64,000 bases of DNA from DMER01 sp003451645. GTDB taxonomy: Bacteria; Pseudomonadota; Alphaproteobacteria; Micropepsales; Micropepsaceae. Positions 9,316-17,240 of the stretch are shown piece by piece (the first letter of the stretch is position 1; each line of letters begins with the position of its first letter). The stretch is taken from contig DALYLR010000014.1 in the NCBI GenBank assembly GCA_031976175.1, positions 1 through 64,000 of the forward strand. The letters run 5' to 3'. The notes below the pieces were generated by a model. The model saw only the letters and a program-made list of their open reading frames with translations, did not search any database and was not told where the DNA came from. A program made the position numbers and the translations under genes.

Positions 9316-9389
9316 GGCCACGTGGCGGAGTGGTTACGCAGCGGTCTGCAAAACCGTTTACCCCGGTTCAATTCCGGGCGTGGCCTCCA
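9316..9389 (+). tRNA. tRNA-Cys (GCA)
   Basis: The acceptor stem GGCCACG/CGTGGCC, the T arm CCCGG-TTCAATT-CCGGG and the anticodon stem-loop CGGT-CTGCAAA-ACCG with anticodon GCA are all visible. The discriminator is T and CCA is encoded (9387-9389). Confidence 0.95.
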
Positions 9390-9469
9390 ACGACCGGCCG
9401 GTCTTGCGTGTAGTGTGCTGGCCGCCAAGGCCCATCCAGTCCGCCTCTTCGCTGAGGAGACAGGCGTTG

Positions 9470-10615
9470 GTGCAACGCAGCTTTCCTGCCCCCGTCGTGC
9501 AAGACTTCGAAGCGGTCCTGCGTGATGAAAACTACGGACGCCTGCCCGATTGCGCATTTGTCGCGGTGACGGATGTAGTGTCTTCGACAGCAGCGATATC
9601 CGATGGCCGCTACAAAGATGTCAATCTCGCGGGCGCCGCAGGGATTGCCGCCTTCGCCAACAGCTTTCCCGATTGGGACCTCCCTTCGGCCTTTGGCGGC
9701 GATGGTGCGGCGATTATCCTCCCTGAGGACGTGGAGCGGGAGGCGCGAGAGGTGCTTCCGGGTCTGCTCAACACCTGCCGCCGCGCCCTTGGGCTCGGTA
9801 TGCGGGCCGCCCTGTTCCGGGTTGCTGACCTACGCGCACGGGGCTGCGATGTCCGCCTGTCGTATCACAGTTTAAGCCCGCACCGCCGCTTACCAATGCT
9901 GTCGGGCGGTGGCGTTGCGACGGCGGAGACGCTGTCAAAGGGACCGGATGCGGAGGCCTTTCTCATATGCCCGGATCCGGCCGCTCCGGAACCCAGTCTT
10001 GAGGGCCTTTCGTGCCGCTGGCAACCGGTCAAGCCGAAACGCGGTGTCATGCTGTCCCTCGTGATCGAAACAGGCGGACCGCCATCGTCCTATGCCCATA
10101 TATATCGCGAGATTGGCGACGCCGCTGACGGGCCCTTGCATCCGCTGGCGAAGTCACGCTTGAAGCCAGGCTGGCCCCCGCGCGCCATTGCGCCAGAGAT
10201 TGCGCTAAACCCCGCCAAAGCGTCCAGCCGCGCAGGGCTGGTCGCGGAAGCAGCCATCGCGGCCACGTCAATCTTGACCGGCCTCACACTGGGTGGCTTT
10301 AACGGACGGTCTTATCGCGACAGCATCAAAAATCATTCCGACGCCCTGAAGTTCGCTGATAGTCTGCGTATGGTGATTGATTGCTCGCAGGCTGAGGCGG
10401 ATGCGGTCCAAGAGCGGCTCGTGTCCCTAGCAAGTTCCGAAGGCTTTGCCTTTGGCCTCCAGCGCTCATCATCTGCAGTGATGACCTGCTTCGTGCAATC
10501 GACGCGGGATGGCGGCCATCTTCATTTCATTGATGGCGCTGATGGAGGCTACACCCTGGCGGCCCAGGCCATGAAATCGCGAAAGCCTGCTGTGCTGCCG
10601 CTCGATCATCCTTAA
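9470..10615 (+). CDS. DUF3095-family protein, class III cyclase-like, 381 aa
   Basis: The block VTDVVSSTAAISDGRY followed by KDVNLAGAAGIAAF and FGGDGAAIILP is the signature of DUF3095. This family is related to class III nucleotide cyclase/guanylyl-cyclase folds, with an FGGDG motif placed like the GGDEF/cyclase catalytic hairpin. A second conserved block, SGGGVATAETLSKG...GLSCRWQPVKPKRGVMLSLVI, follows, with a C-terminal region about 230-380. No transmembrane segment is seen. The reading frame is open back through the tRNA-Cys gene. The GTG start at 9470 is chosen because GAGGAGA (9454-9460) lies 9 bases upstream; TTG at 9467 is an alternative. The nucleotide product is unknown. Confidence 0.8.
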   Translation: MQRSFPAPVVQDFEAVLRDENYGRLPDCAFVAVTDVVSSTAAISDGRYKDVNLAGAAGIAAFANSFPDWDLPSAFGGDGAAIILPEDVEREAREVLPGLLNTCRRALGLGMRAALFRVADLRARGCDVRLSYHSLSPHRRLPMLSGGGVATAETLSKGPDAEAFLICPDPAAPEPSLEGLSCRWQPVKPKRGVMLSLVIETGGPPSSYAHIYREIGDAADGPLHPLAKSRLKPGWPPRAIAPEIALNPAKASSRAGLVAEAAIAATSILTGLTLGGFNGRSYRDSIKNHSDALKFADSLRMVIDCSQAEADAVQERLVSLASSEGFAFGLQRSSSAVMTCFVQSTRDGGHLHFIDGADGGYTLAAQAMKSRKPAVLPLDHP

Positions 10616-10628
10616 AACATTCTTGCGA

Positions 10629-10643
10629 TTAACCTATGGTTAA
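10629..10643. promoter_or_regulatory. CtrA box, TTAA-N7-TTAA
   Basis: TTAA-cctatgg-TTAA is an exact match to the CtrA consensus of alphaproteobacteria, 14 bases after the DUF3095 stop codon. An AT-rich CATTAT lies about 12-17 bases downstream, where a -10 would be expected. The only thing it can drive before the next gene is the short terminated transcript described next. Confidence 0.6.
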
Positions 10644-10667
10644 CCTTTGCAAGCCATTATCAAGATT

Positions 10668-10739
10668 GTCTTCCCATGAAGACACCCCACCACATACCCA
10701 ACTTTATGGGGCCAGAGCGATCTGGCCCCCTTTTTTTTT
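10668..10739 (+). ncRNA. Candidate short CtrA-controlled transcript with terminator
   Basis: Between the CtrA box and a strong terminator lie about 70 bases. They hold a mini-ORF beginning ATGAAGACACCCCACCAC at 10677, whose reading frame runs through the terminator to give 34 codons. CCCCA at 10684-10688 could pair with TGGGG at 10707-10711, an alternative to the terminator stem. No Shine-Dalgarno sequence precedes the ATG, so a small RNA or a leaderless peptide is possible. The start coordinate is an estimate. Confidence 0.3.
10708..10739 (+). terminator. Strong intrinsic terminator
   Basis: GGGGCCAGA-GCGA-TCTGGCCCC forms a 9-bp perfect stem with a GNRA tetraloop, followed by one C and nine T residues. 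Confidence 0.93.
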
Positions 10740-10871
10740 GCCGGGTGGTCTGCTTCAGAAATTTACCACGGATCTGTGACTAGGGGCTTTATCGCAGGGA
10801 CTGACCCTGCTATAGGCACCTCCCCTGACAGCGCTGCGCTGCGGCGCTCGTCATGGCGTGGATACCAGTGA

Positions 10872-10946
10872 TCCCCGGTAGCTCAGTGGTAGAGCAAGCG
10901 GCTGTTAACCGCTTGGTCGCTGGTTCGAGTCCGGCCCGGGGAGCCA
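10872..10946 (+). tRNA. tRNA-Asn (GTT)
   Basis: The acceptor stem TCCCCGG/CCGGGGA, the loop CTGTTAA with anticodon GTT on stem AGCGG/CCGCT, and a T loop TTCGAGT are visible. The discriminator is G and CCA is encoded. Confidence 0.95.
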
Positions 10947-11060
10947 CCCTTCTAAGGCGCGCGTATGCGTTTCGCCCCAGCGCCAATGCCGATCGCACGG
11001 GCGCATGGCTGCTTCCACAATTTGGGCGCACAGACCGTTATATCGAGAAGTTGGTTTGTT

Positions 11061-11135
11061 TGGTGAGCCCGGATGGGGTCGAACCATCGGCCCTCTGATT
11101 AAAAGTCAGATGCTCTACCACTGAGCTACGGGCCC
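11061..11135 (-). tRNA. tRNA-Lys (TTT)
   Basis: On the minus strand the acceptor stem is GGGCCCG/CGGGCTC (one G-U pair). The anticodon stem-loop TCTGA-CTTTTAA-TCAGA gives anticodon TTT, the T loop is TTCGACC, the discriminator is A, and CCA is encoded at 11063-11061. Confidence 0.95.
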
Positions 11136-11210
11136 ACACGGCCAGGAAAGAAGCACGCGGGCGCGCCCTTCCGGCAAGAGCGCGGACCATAGTGAGGCGG
11201 CGGCCAAAGG

Positions 11211-12329
11211 TCAATCGCGATTGGCGTCGCGCTTCGCGTGGAAATCATGCACAAATGCCGCAAGCCCTTGCCCGGAGATTGCCGCACGCAAATCGGCCAT
11301 AAGGTCTTGATATACTGTCAGATTATGCCAGGTCAGGAGCATCGCACCCAAGATCTCTTCCGCCTTAATGAGATGGTGCAGATAGGCGCGCGTATAGGAA
11401 CGGCAAGCAGGGCAGCGGCAGTTAGGGTCGATCGGTTCATTTGCATCAGCGTGGCGCGCATTGCGCAAGTTCAGTGTGCCCGTCTTGAGAAAGGCCTGCC
11501 CATTGCGGCCAGACCGCGTCGGGATCACGCAGTCGAACATGTCGATGCCGCGCGCGACCGCCCCCACAAGGTCGTCAGGCTTGCCCACCCCCATGAGGTA
11601 ACGTGGCCGGTCTTGGGGCAGATGAGGCACCGTGACATCGAGCGTCTCGAACATCGCCTCCTGCCCCTCGCCAACGGCAAGGCCACCGACGGCATAGCCG
11701 TCAAAACCGATCTCCATGAGGCGTTCGGCCGATTGCTCGCGCAAATCGGCAAAGGTACTGCCCTGAACAATGCCGAACAAGCCGCGGCCTTGAACCGCGC
11801 GAAAGGCCCGCTTGGACCGCAGCGCCCAGCGCATCGACAAGGCCATGGAGCTCTGGGCCACCTCTTGGGTTGCGGGGTACGGCGTGCACTCATCCAAGAC
11901 CATTTGAATATCTGACCCGAGAAGATCCTGGATCGCCATAGAGCGCTCCGGGGACAAGACATGGGTCGAGCCGTCAATGTGGCTTTGGAAGGTGACAGCG
12001 TCCTCAGTGACCTTGCGCAAGCCCGAGAGCGACATGACCTGAAAGCCGCCGCTATCGGTCAGTATCGGATGCGGCCAGTTCATGAACCGGTGCAAACCGC
12101 CCAGTGCAGCGACTCTCTCAGCCCCAGGCCGGAGCATGAGGTGATAGGTGTTACCGAGCAGGATGTCGGCGCCCGTCTCCTTGACACTTTCGGGCAGCAT
12201 GGCTTTGACAGTGCCCGCAGTGCCCACGGGCATGAAGGCCGGCGTGCGGATCACGCCGCGGCCCGTATGCAACAGGCCCGTGCGGGCGGCCCCATCCTGG
12301 CCCAAGCATTCAAAGAAGAACGATGTCAT
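11211..12329 (-). CDS. tgt: tRNA-guanine (queuine) transglycosylase, 372 aa
   Basis: Exchanges guanine-34 of GUN-anticodon tRNAs (Asp, Asn, His, Tyr) for preQ1. The substrate-pocket motif ILTDSGGFQVMSL and the nucleophile region FDCVIPTRSGRNGQAF are present. The zinc site is C-x-C-x2-C (NCRCPACRSY) with a downstream His (LHHLIKAEE). The length is typical of bacterial Tgt. Its ATG overlaps the queA stop as ATGA, so translation is coupled. The tRNA-Asn substrate is encoded nearby, which may be chance. Confidence 0.97.
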   Translation of the reverse strand: MTSFFFECLGQDGAARTGLLHTGRGVIRTPAFMPVGTAGTVKAMLPESVKETGADILLGNTYHLMLRPGAERVAALGGLHRFMNWPHPILTDSGGFQVMSLSGLRKVTEDAVTFQSHIDGSTHVLSPERSMAIQDLLGSDIQMVLDECTPYPATQEVAQSSMALSMRWALRSKRAFRAVQGRGLFGIVQGSTFADLREQSAERLMEIGFDGYAVGGLAVGEGQEAMFETLDVTVPHLPQDRPRYLMGVGKPDDLVGAVARGIDMFDCVIPTRSGRNGQAFLKTGTLNLRNARHADANEPIDPNCRCPACRSYTRAYLHHLIKAEEILGAMLLTWHNLTVYQDLMADLRAAISGQGLAAFVHDFHAKRDANRD

Positions 12330-13387
12330 GCGGCCTTGCGTATCAGCAGGCAGGCATCGCCGTAAGAGAAAAACCGAAACCGTCTGGCGATGGCATGCGC
12401 ATAGGCGCGTTGCATGGTCTCAAGCCCGCAAAAGGCGCACACGAGCATGAACAGGGTCGATTGCGGCAAATGGAAATTGGTGAGCAGCATGCCGGTGGAG
12501 CGTATCGCCACACCTGGCCTCAGGAAAATCCGCGTTTCGCCGGCGTAAGGAGCGAACCGCCCATTGGCCCCAATCGCGCTTTCCAGCGTGCGCAGAGAGG
12601 TCGTGCCAATCGCGAGTACCCGGCCGCCCCGGTCACGCGCCGCGTTGAGGCGGTTGGCAGCAGGCTCGCTCAAGGCCGCCCACTCCGCATGCATCTGATG
12701 GGTCGCGATGTCGTCAACGCGGACGGGAAGAAAGGTGCCCGGGCCCACATGCAGTGTTACCCGTTCTTGGCCGACGCCCAAACCGGTCAAAGCCTCAAGC
12801 AGGGCGGGCGTGAAGTGGAGGCCGGCTGTCGGTGCCGCGACAGCGCCATCCTGGGCCGCAAAGAGCGTTTGGTAATCGGATTGGTCCTGGGCGTCGGCGG
12901 CCCTTCGCGCGGCAATATAGGGTGGCAAGGGCATCCGTCCGATCCCGGCCACGGCGGCATCGAGATCAGCGCCCGAGAGGTTGAAGGCAAGACGAACATC
13001 GCCTTCGTCGCGCTTTTCGGCGACGTCTGCCGAAAGCAAGGCCGAGAAGGATAGCTGATCCCCTTGCACGAGCTTGCGGCCGGGCTTTGCGAAGGCGAGC
13101 CACTCCTGAGCGTTAACGCGCGTGTGCAAAGTGAGATCGATGGCGGCGGCATCGCTCTGACCCCGAGCAGGCCGCGTCGCTTGAAGCTGAACGGGCAGAA
13201 CGCGCGTATCATTGGCGACCATCACATCACCCGCCCTGAGGAATCGGGGCAGATCGCAGACGCGCGCCTCTTCAAAATGGGCTGCCCCCTCGTGAACGAT
13301 GAGGAGGCGCGCTTGATCGCGCGGCGAGACGGGCCGCAAGGCGATAAGGTCCTGAGGCAGCGAGAAGTCGAAATCGCGGAGCTGCAT
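12326..13387 (-). CDS. queA: S-adenosylmethionine:tRNA ribosyltransferase-isomerase, 353 aa
   Basis: Transfers and isomerises the ribosyl moiety of SAM onto preQ1-tRNA to give epoxyqueuosine. The family N-terminus (LRDFDFSLPQDLIALRP), RVLPVQLQATR, a central APTAGLHFT motif and HVGPGTFLPVR are present, as is the C-terminal NFHLPQSTLFMLVCAF. The start at 13387 matches the family N-terminus; an upstream open frame to 13525 runs into coaD and is rejected. It is 10 bases downstream of coaD and overlaps tgt. Confidence 0.96.
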   Translation of the reverse strand: MQLRDFDFSLPQDLIALRPVSPRDQARLLIVHEGAAHFEEARVCDLPRFLRAGDVMVANDTRVLPVQLQATRPARGQSDAAAIDLTLHTRVNAQEWLAFAKPGRKLVQGDQLSFSALLSADVAEKRDEGDVRLAFNLSGADLDAAVAGIGRMPLPPYIAARRAADAQDQSDYQTLFAAQDGAVAAPTAGLHFTPALLEALTGLGVGQERVTLHVGPGTFLPVRVDDIATHQMHAEWAALSEPAANRLNAARDRGGRVLAIGTTSLRTLESAIGANGRFAPYAGETRIFLRPGVAIRSTGMLLTNFHLPQSTLFMLVCAFCGLETMQRAYAHAIARRFRFFSYGDACLLIRKAA

Positions 13388-13397
13388 ACGGAAGGTA

Positions 13398-14030
13398 TTA
13401 ACGTCGGCGAGGGCGCACTGGCGAACGCCGCTGTGGCACGGCGACCGCTTGCACTGCACGGGCGGCGGCAACCGGACGCGCCTTTGCGCCATCCAACTTC
13501 GAGGTGGCAGCCCGCCGGTCGGCATATTTGGCCATCAATTTGTCAATCACAAAGGGTGAGGCAAAGGCGGTCACATCGCCATTGAGCGCGCATATCTCCT
13601 TCACTAAGCGGCTGGCGATGGATTGATGCTTGGGATCCGCCATGAGGAAGACCGTCTCGATATCCGGGTTGATCTCCATATTCATGCCGACCATCTGAAA
13701 CTCATATTCAAAGTCGGAAACCGCGCGCAGGCCCCGGACGATCATGGTGGCGCCGATCTTCTCGGCAAAATGCATGAGCAAAATGCCAAAGGGTTCAACC
13801 GTGATTTTGATGCCGTTTTGAACCGCGATAGGCGCGACCTCATGCTTGACCATCTCCACACGCTCACTGACGGTGAAGAGTGGGCCTTTGGTCTCGTTGG
13901 TCGCGACGCCTATGACCAAATGGTCAACGAGCCGCGCGGCCCGGCGGATGATATCCATATGACCATTGGTGATCGGGTCAAAGGTGCCGGGATAAAGCCC
14001 GACCCGTAGGCGGCGGATTGGCGATTTCAT
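13398..14030 (-). CDS. coaD: Phosphopantetheine adenylyltransferase, 210 aa
   Basis: Catalyses the penultimate step of CoA synthesis, 4'-phosphopantetheine + ATP to dephospho-CoA. The nucleotidyltransferase motif YPGTFDPITNGHMDII, the catalytic region IVRGLRAVSDFEYEFQM and the C-terminal signature block SSRxVKEI (here ASRLVKEICALNGDV) are present. The enzyme is usually about 160 aa. Here an extra tail of about 45 residues, rich in Arg and Ala and ending RRSPVRPRRR, follows the normal end. The tail is basic and looks disordered. It heads the coaD-queA-tgt run. Confidence 0.95.
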   Translation of the reverse strand: MKSPIRRLRVGLYPGTFDPITNGHMDIIRRAARLVDHLVIGVATNETKGPLFTVSERVEMVKHEVAPIAVQNGIKITVEPFGILLMHFAEKIGATMIVRGLRAVSDFEYEFQMVGMNMEINPDIETVFLMADPKHQSIASRLVKEICALNGDVTAFASPFVIDKLMAKYADRRAATSKLDGAKARPVAAARAVQAVAVPQRRSPVRPRRR

Positions 14031-14120
14031 GCGCGTGGCTGACCCATTGAAAAATCCAGCTGCCTATTGTGGGCCCTAACTCCTTAAAGAAGGCAAGATG
14101 CCAGTGAGCTAAAAGGTCAC

Positions 14121-14154
14121 AAAAATGCAAACGCCCCAGCCGTGAGACTGGGGC
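14121..14154 (-). terminator. Intrinsic terminator of the acyl-CoA dehydrogenase operon
   Basis: On the minus strand, GCCCCAG-TCTCACGG-CTGGGGC (14154-14133) is followed by GTTTGCATTTTT. It lies just after the stop of the gene at 14179. Confidence 0.7.
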
Positions 14155-14178
14155 GCGAGCCTGAACGCCGGATAATCG

Positions 14179-15417
14179 TTAGCGGCCGGCCGGGGCCTTA
14201 TTGAAGGGCACGTCCTTGTCCACACGGATATCGGCAGGAAGACCGAGCACGCGCTCGGCAATGATATTGCGCAAGATTTCGTCCGTACCGCCCGCAATCC
14301 GCAAGCCAGGCGCGGACATGAAGGCCTGCTGGAACATCGCTTCGTGCGGAACCTGCTCGCGGCCGGACATGATGCCGCCCATATCCTCCAGGTCCATCGC
14401 GAAGGAGGCCAAGTCCTGAAGCTTTTGCGCCACGACGATCTTGGCAATGGAGGCCTCCGGCCCCGGGATCTGCCCCTTGGAGAGGGCGGTCATGGTGCGG
14501 TAGGTGGTGAACTTCAAGCCTTCCGAGCGCACATACCAATCCGCAAGGCGCTCGCGCACGGCGGCGTTTTTGATGGCGGGGCCATCCTCCAGCTCGATGG
14601 TGCGCGCCAGCGCCATCAACTCGCGCACATCGGGACCCTGCCCGCCTGTGCCGCCGCCCACAGCAAGCCGCTCATGCATGAGGGTGGTCAGGGCCGCTTC
14701 CCAGCCCTTGCCCACGTCATGAAGGCGCTGGTGATCGGGGATGCGCACATTGGTGAAGAACACCTCGTTGAAATTGGCGCCGCCGGATATCTGTTTGATC
14801 GGGCGCACTTCAACACCCGGCGACTTCATGTCCAGGAAGAACATCGTCAGGCCCTTGTGCTTAGGCACGGAGGGATCGGTCCGTGTCAGCAAAATGCCGA
14901 AGTCGGAGTAATGCGCGCCCGAGGTCCAGATCTTCTGACCGTTGATGATCCAGTCATTGCCATCGCGCTCGGCCTTGGTGCGGATACCGGCAACATCAGA
15001 GCCGGCCGCAGGCTCTGAAAACAACTGACACCAAACCTCTTCGCCAAACAAAGCAGGCTTCACATAGCGCGCCTTGTGCTCAGCACTCGTGTATTGCATG
15101 ACGGTCGGGATGCACATGCCCAGGCCGATTTCGAAAAATCCGGCAGGCACATCGAATTTGGACTCTTCTTGGCCGTAGATCACGCTTTGGATCGGCGTGC
15201 CGCCCATCCCGCCCCATTCCTTGGGCCACGTGATCCGCGCATAGCCCGCGGCCGCGCGCTTGGCCTGCCATTCCTTGGCGCGTTTCAGGCCCTCGGCCTC
15301 GCTGAGGGACGCGCGCGCTTTTAGCGTATCAGGCGTTTTTGGTTTGGCGTTAGCTTCGAGCCAATGGCGCACTTCAGTGCGGAAGCGGGCCTCTTCGGGG
15401 GTGTCTTCGAAATTCAT
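14179..15417 (-). CDS. Acyl-CoA dehydrogenase, larger partner, 412 aa
   Basis: An FAD-dependent enzyme that introduces a trans-2 double bond into an acyl-CoA and passes electrons to ETF. The N-terminal helical domain, the middle beta domain (CQLFSEPAAGSDVAGIRTKAE...WIINGQKIWTSGAHYSDF) and the C-terminal helical domain ending RIAGGTDEILRNIIAERVLGLP are complete. It lies 29 bases after a second, smaller dehydrogenase on the same strand. Such pairs are known to form mixed oligomers for unusual acyl chains (dicarboxylyl, steroid side-chain or branched substrates). The substrate here is unknown. Confidence 0.9.
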   Translation of the reverse strand: MNFEDTPEEARFRTEVRHWLEANAKPKTPDTLKARASLSEAEGLKRAKEWQAKRAAAGYARITWPKEWGGMGGTPIQSVIYGQEESKFDVPAGFFEIGLGMCIPTVMQYTSAEHKARYVKPALFGEEVWCQLFSEPAAGSDVAGIRTKAERDGNDWIINGQKIWTSGAHYSDFGILLTRTDPSVPKHKGLTMFFLDMKSPGVEVRPIKQISGGANFNEVFFTNVRIPDHQRLHDVGKGWEAALTTLMHERLAVGGGTGGQGPDVRELMALARTIELEDGPAIKNAAVRERLADWYVRSEGLKFTTYRTMTALSKGQIPGPEASIAKIVVAQKLQDLASFAMDLEDMGGIMSGREQVPHEAMFQQAFMSAPGLRIAGGTDEILRNIIAERVLGLPADIRVDKDVPFNKAPAGR

Positions 15418-15446
15418 GAGTGCGTGTCCTTCAATGGCAGTGGAGT

Positions 15447-16574
15447 TCAGGCGGCATTGCGGCTTTCGAGCCGTGCGATCAGCTTGTCTTTCCAGGCGCG
15501 CTCGGACCCGAGCGACAGCGCCAAGAGCTTGGAACGGCGATAGAAGAGGTGGCAGTCGAACTCCCAGGTGAAGCCCATCCCGCCATGTGTCTGAATGTTT
15601 TCTTTGGCTGCGTAGTGGAACGCTTGTGTTGCCGAGACCCGCGCGGCCGCAGCCGCGATGCCCAGTTCAGGCGCGTTGGTCGATAACGCCCAGGCGCCAT
15701 AATAGGCATTGGAGCGCGCCAGCTCGTTATAGACATACATGTCCGCAAGCTTGTGCTTAATCGCCTGGAACGAGGCGATCTGACGGCCGAAGGCATAGCG
15801 GTTCAGCGCATAATCCTTGGCCTGAAGCAGTGTCGCATCCGCTCCGCCCACTTGCTCAAAGGCCGTGAGGATCGCCGCGCGGTCAAGAACGCGCTCCGTA
15901 ATCGCCCAGCCCTCGCCTTGCGCGCCCAGGAGTTCCGCTGGCGCCCCCGCAAAAGTGATCTCGACCTGATCGCGCGAAGGATCCAAAGTCTTTACGCGAT
16001 GGCGGGTGACGCCGGGGCCTTTGAGGTCGACCAGCGCAAGACTAATGTCGCGCGGACCGCGGCCATCGCCGGAGCGTGCCACCACGACCGCGAAATCCGC
16101 AACACCACCATCCGTCACCGGCACCTTGCGGCCATCCAGCTTGCCATTGCGGAAGGTGACTTCGATGTTTTTGGCGAGCGGCGGGTGGGCGCCCTCAGCA
16201 ATTGCCAAGCAGCCTATCACCTCGCCCGCGGCGATCTTGGGCAAATGGGCTTGCTTCTGGGCGTCACTGCCCGCGAGCATAATCGCCTCACCCGCCAGAT
16301 AGACCGTCGAGGAGAATGGTACGGGCGCCAGTGATCGGCCCATCTCTTCGGCGATCACGCACAATTCCAAGTAACCGAGCCCTAAACCACCATGGGATTC
16401 CGGGATCGAGGTCCCGAGCCAACCCATTTCCGCAATGGCCTTCCAAAGGCTGCGATCGATCCCCACATCCTGATCGAGGCTGGCGCGGACGACCTTGGCC
16501 GAACAGCGCTCAGTCAGGAATTTGCGTGCCTGGTCGCGGAGCATTTTCTGGTCGTCGGAGAAATCGAAATTCAT
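15447..16574 (-). CDS. Acyl-CoA dehydrogenase, smaller partner, 375 aa
   Basis: The three acyl-CoA dehydrogenase domains are present: an N-terminal helical region with MGWLGTSIPESHGGLGLGYLE, a shortened middle domain, and a C-terminal region with ENIQTHGGMGFTWEFDCHLFYRR. The FAD-binding RYAFGRQIASFQAIKHKLADM is clear. The middle-domain motif TxPxAGSD is replaced by AEGAHPPLA, as in the regulatory or smaller subunits of paired dehydrogenases. It is transcribed with the MarR gene (63 bases upstream) and the larger partner. Confidence 0.88.
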   Translation of the reverse strand: MNFDFSDDQKMLRDQARKFLTERCSAKVVRASLDQDVGIDRSLWKAIAEMGWLGTSIPESHGGLGLGYLELCVIAEEMGRSLAPVPFSSTVYLAGEAIMLAGSDAQKQAHLPKIAAGEVIGCLAIAEGAHPPLAKNIEVTFRNGKLDGRKVPVTDGGVADFAVVVARSGDGRGPRDISLALVDLKGPGVTRHRVKTLDPSRDQVEITFAGAPAELLGAQGEGWAITERVLDRAAILTAFEQVGGADATLLQAKDYALNRYAFGRQIASFQAIKHKLADMYVYNELARSNAYYGAWALSTNAPELGIAAAAARVSATQAFHYAAKENIQTHGGMGFTWEFDCHLFYRRSKLLALSLGSERAWKDKLIARLESRNAA

Positions 16575-16637
16575 GAAGTCCTTCCTGTCTTGCGGTTTAT
16601 TATTGTTTGGCGAGGCCTGGCCATTTGCACGAACGCG

Positions 16638-17195
16638 CTAAGCCTCCGGCGTCAAATTTGTGAGATTAAGTTTGAGCCTTTCAAGTTGGGCGATCAGCGC
16701 CTCCACCTCCTGGGCCGTCATCCCCATCAAGGCATCGGCAAACACCGCCTTGGAGGCAGCCATCACTTCCGGAACGTAGCGCTTTATCTTCGCAGAGCAA
16801 TAGATGCGCTTGATCCGGCGGTCATGGGGATCGGCCTTGCGCTCAATCCAGCCGCCATTCTCAAGCCGGTCGAGCGCCTTGCCCAACGGCGCCTTCTCCA
16901 TATCGAGCTGCTCGGCCAACTCGGTTTGCGTCCGTCCTTCAAAGCGATGGGCAGTGAACAGGACACGCCATTGCGCGCGGGTCAGCCCACCGGCCTGCAA
17001 CCGGCGCTCAAAATTGCGGCCCAGCAATCTGTGGATGTCCATAAACAACCAGCCAAGCGCGCTTTCGACACGCAAGATGGCGGCCGCAGCCTCAAGGGTC
17101 TGGGCGGCGCTTTCCGCAGGCGCGGCACTTGGACGCCGATTACCCTTTAGGAGGTCGACTTGGCCCACCCGGCTTTTTCCCTGGCTTTGTGACAT
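16638..17195 (-). CDS. MarR-family transcriptional regulator, 185 aa
   Basis: A winged-helix dimeric regulator, usually a ligand-relieved repressor. The MarR core spans about 50-160: LTRAQWRVLFTAHRFEGRTQTELAEQLDMEKAPLGKALDRLENGGWIERK with the wing DPHDRRIKRIY. A 45-residue Ala/Arg-rich N-terminal extension precedes it. It is first in an operon with the two acyl-CoA dehydrogenases and divergent from the RND genes with only 45 bases between. It could control both sides, probably in response to an acyl-CoA or aromatic compound (inference). Confidence 0.9.
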   Translation of the reverse strand: MSQSQGKSRVGQVDLLKGNRRPSAAPAESAAQTLEAAAAILRVESALGWLFMDIHRLLGRNFERRLQAGGLTRAQWRVLFTAHRFEGRTQTELAEQLDMEKAPLGKALDRLENGGWIERKADPHDRRIKRIYCSAKIKRYVPEVMAASKAVFADALMGMTAQEVEALIAQLERLKLNLTNLTPEA

Positions 17196-17240
17196 GGAAT
17201 ATCGTATCCTAGATTATTAGTTTTTGAGCGTTTTGTGTCA

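Noticed and set aside
9314..9469. N-terminal extension of the DUF3095 protein through tRNA-Cys
   Set aside because: The extension is the translated tRNA and spacer; a GTG with a good ribosome site lies at 9470.
13388..13525. Extended queA N-terminus
   Set aside because: It overlaps the end of coaD and lies before the conserved QueA start MQLRDFDFSLP.
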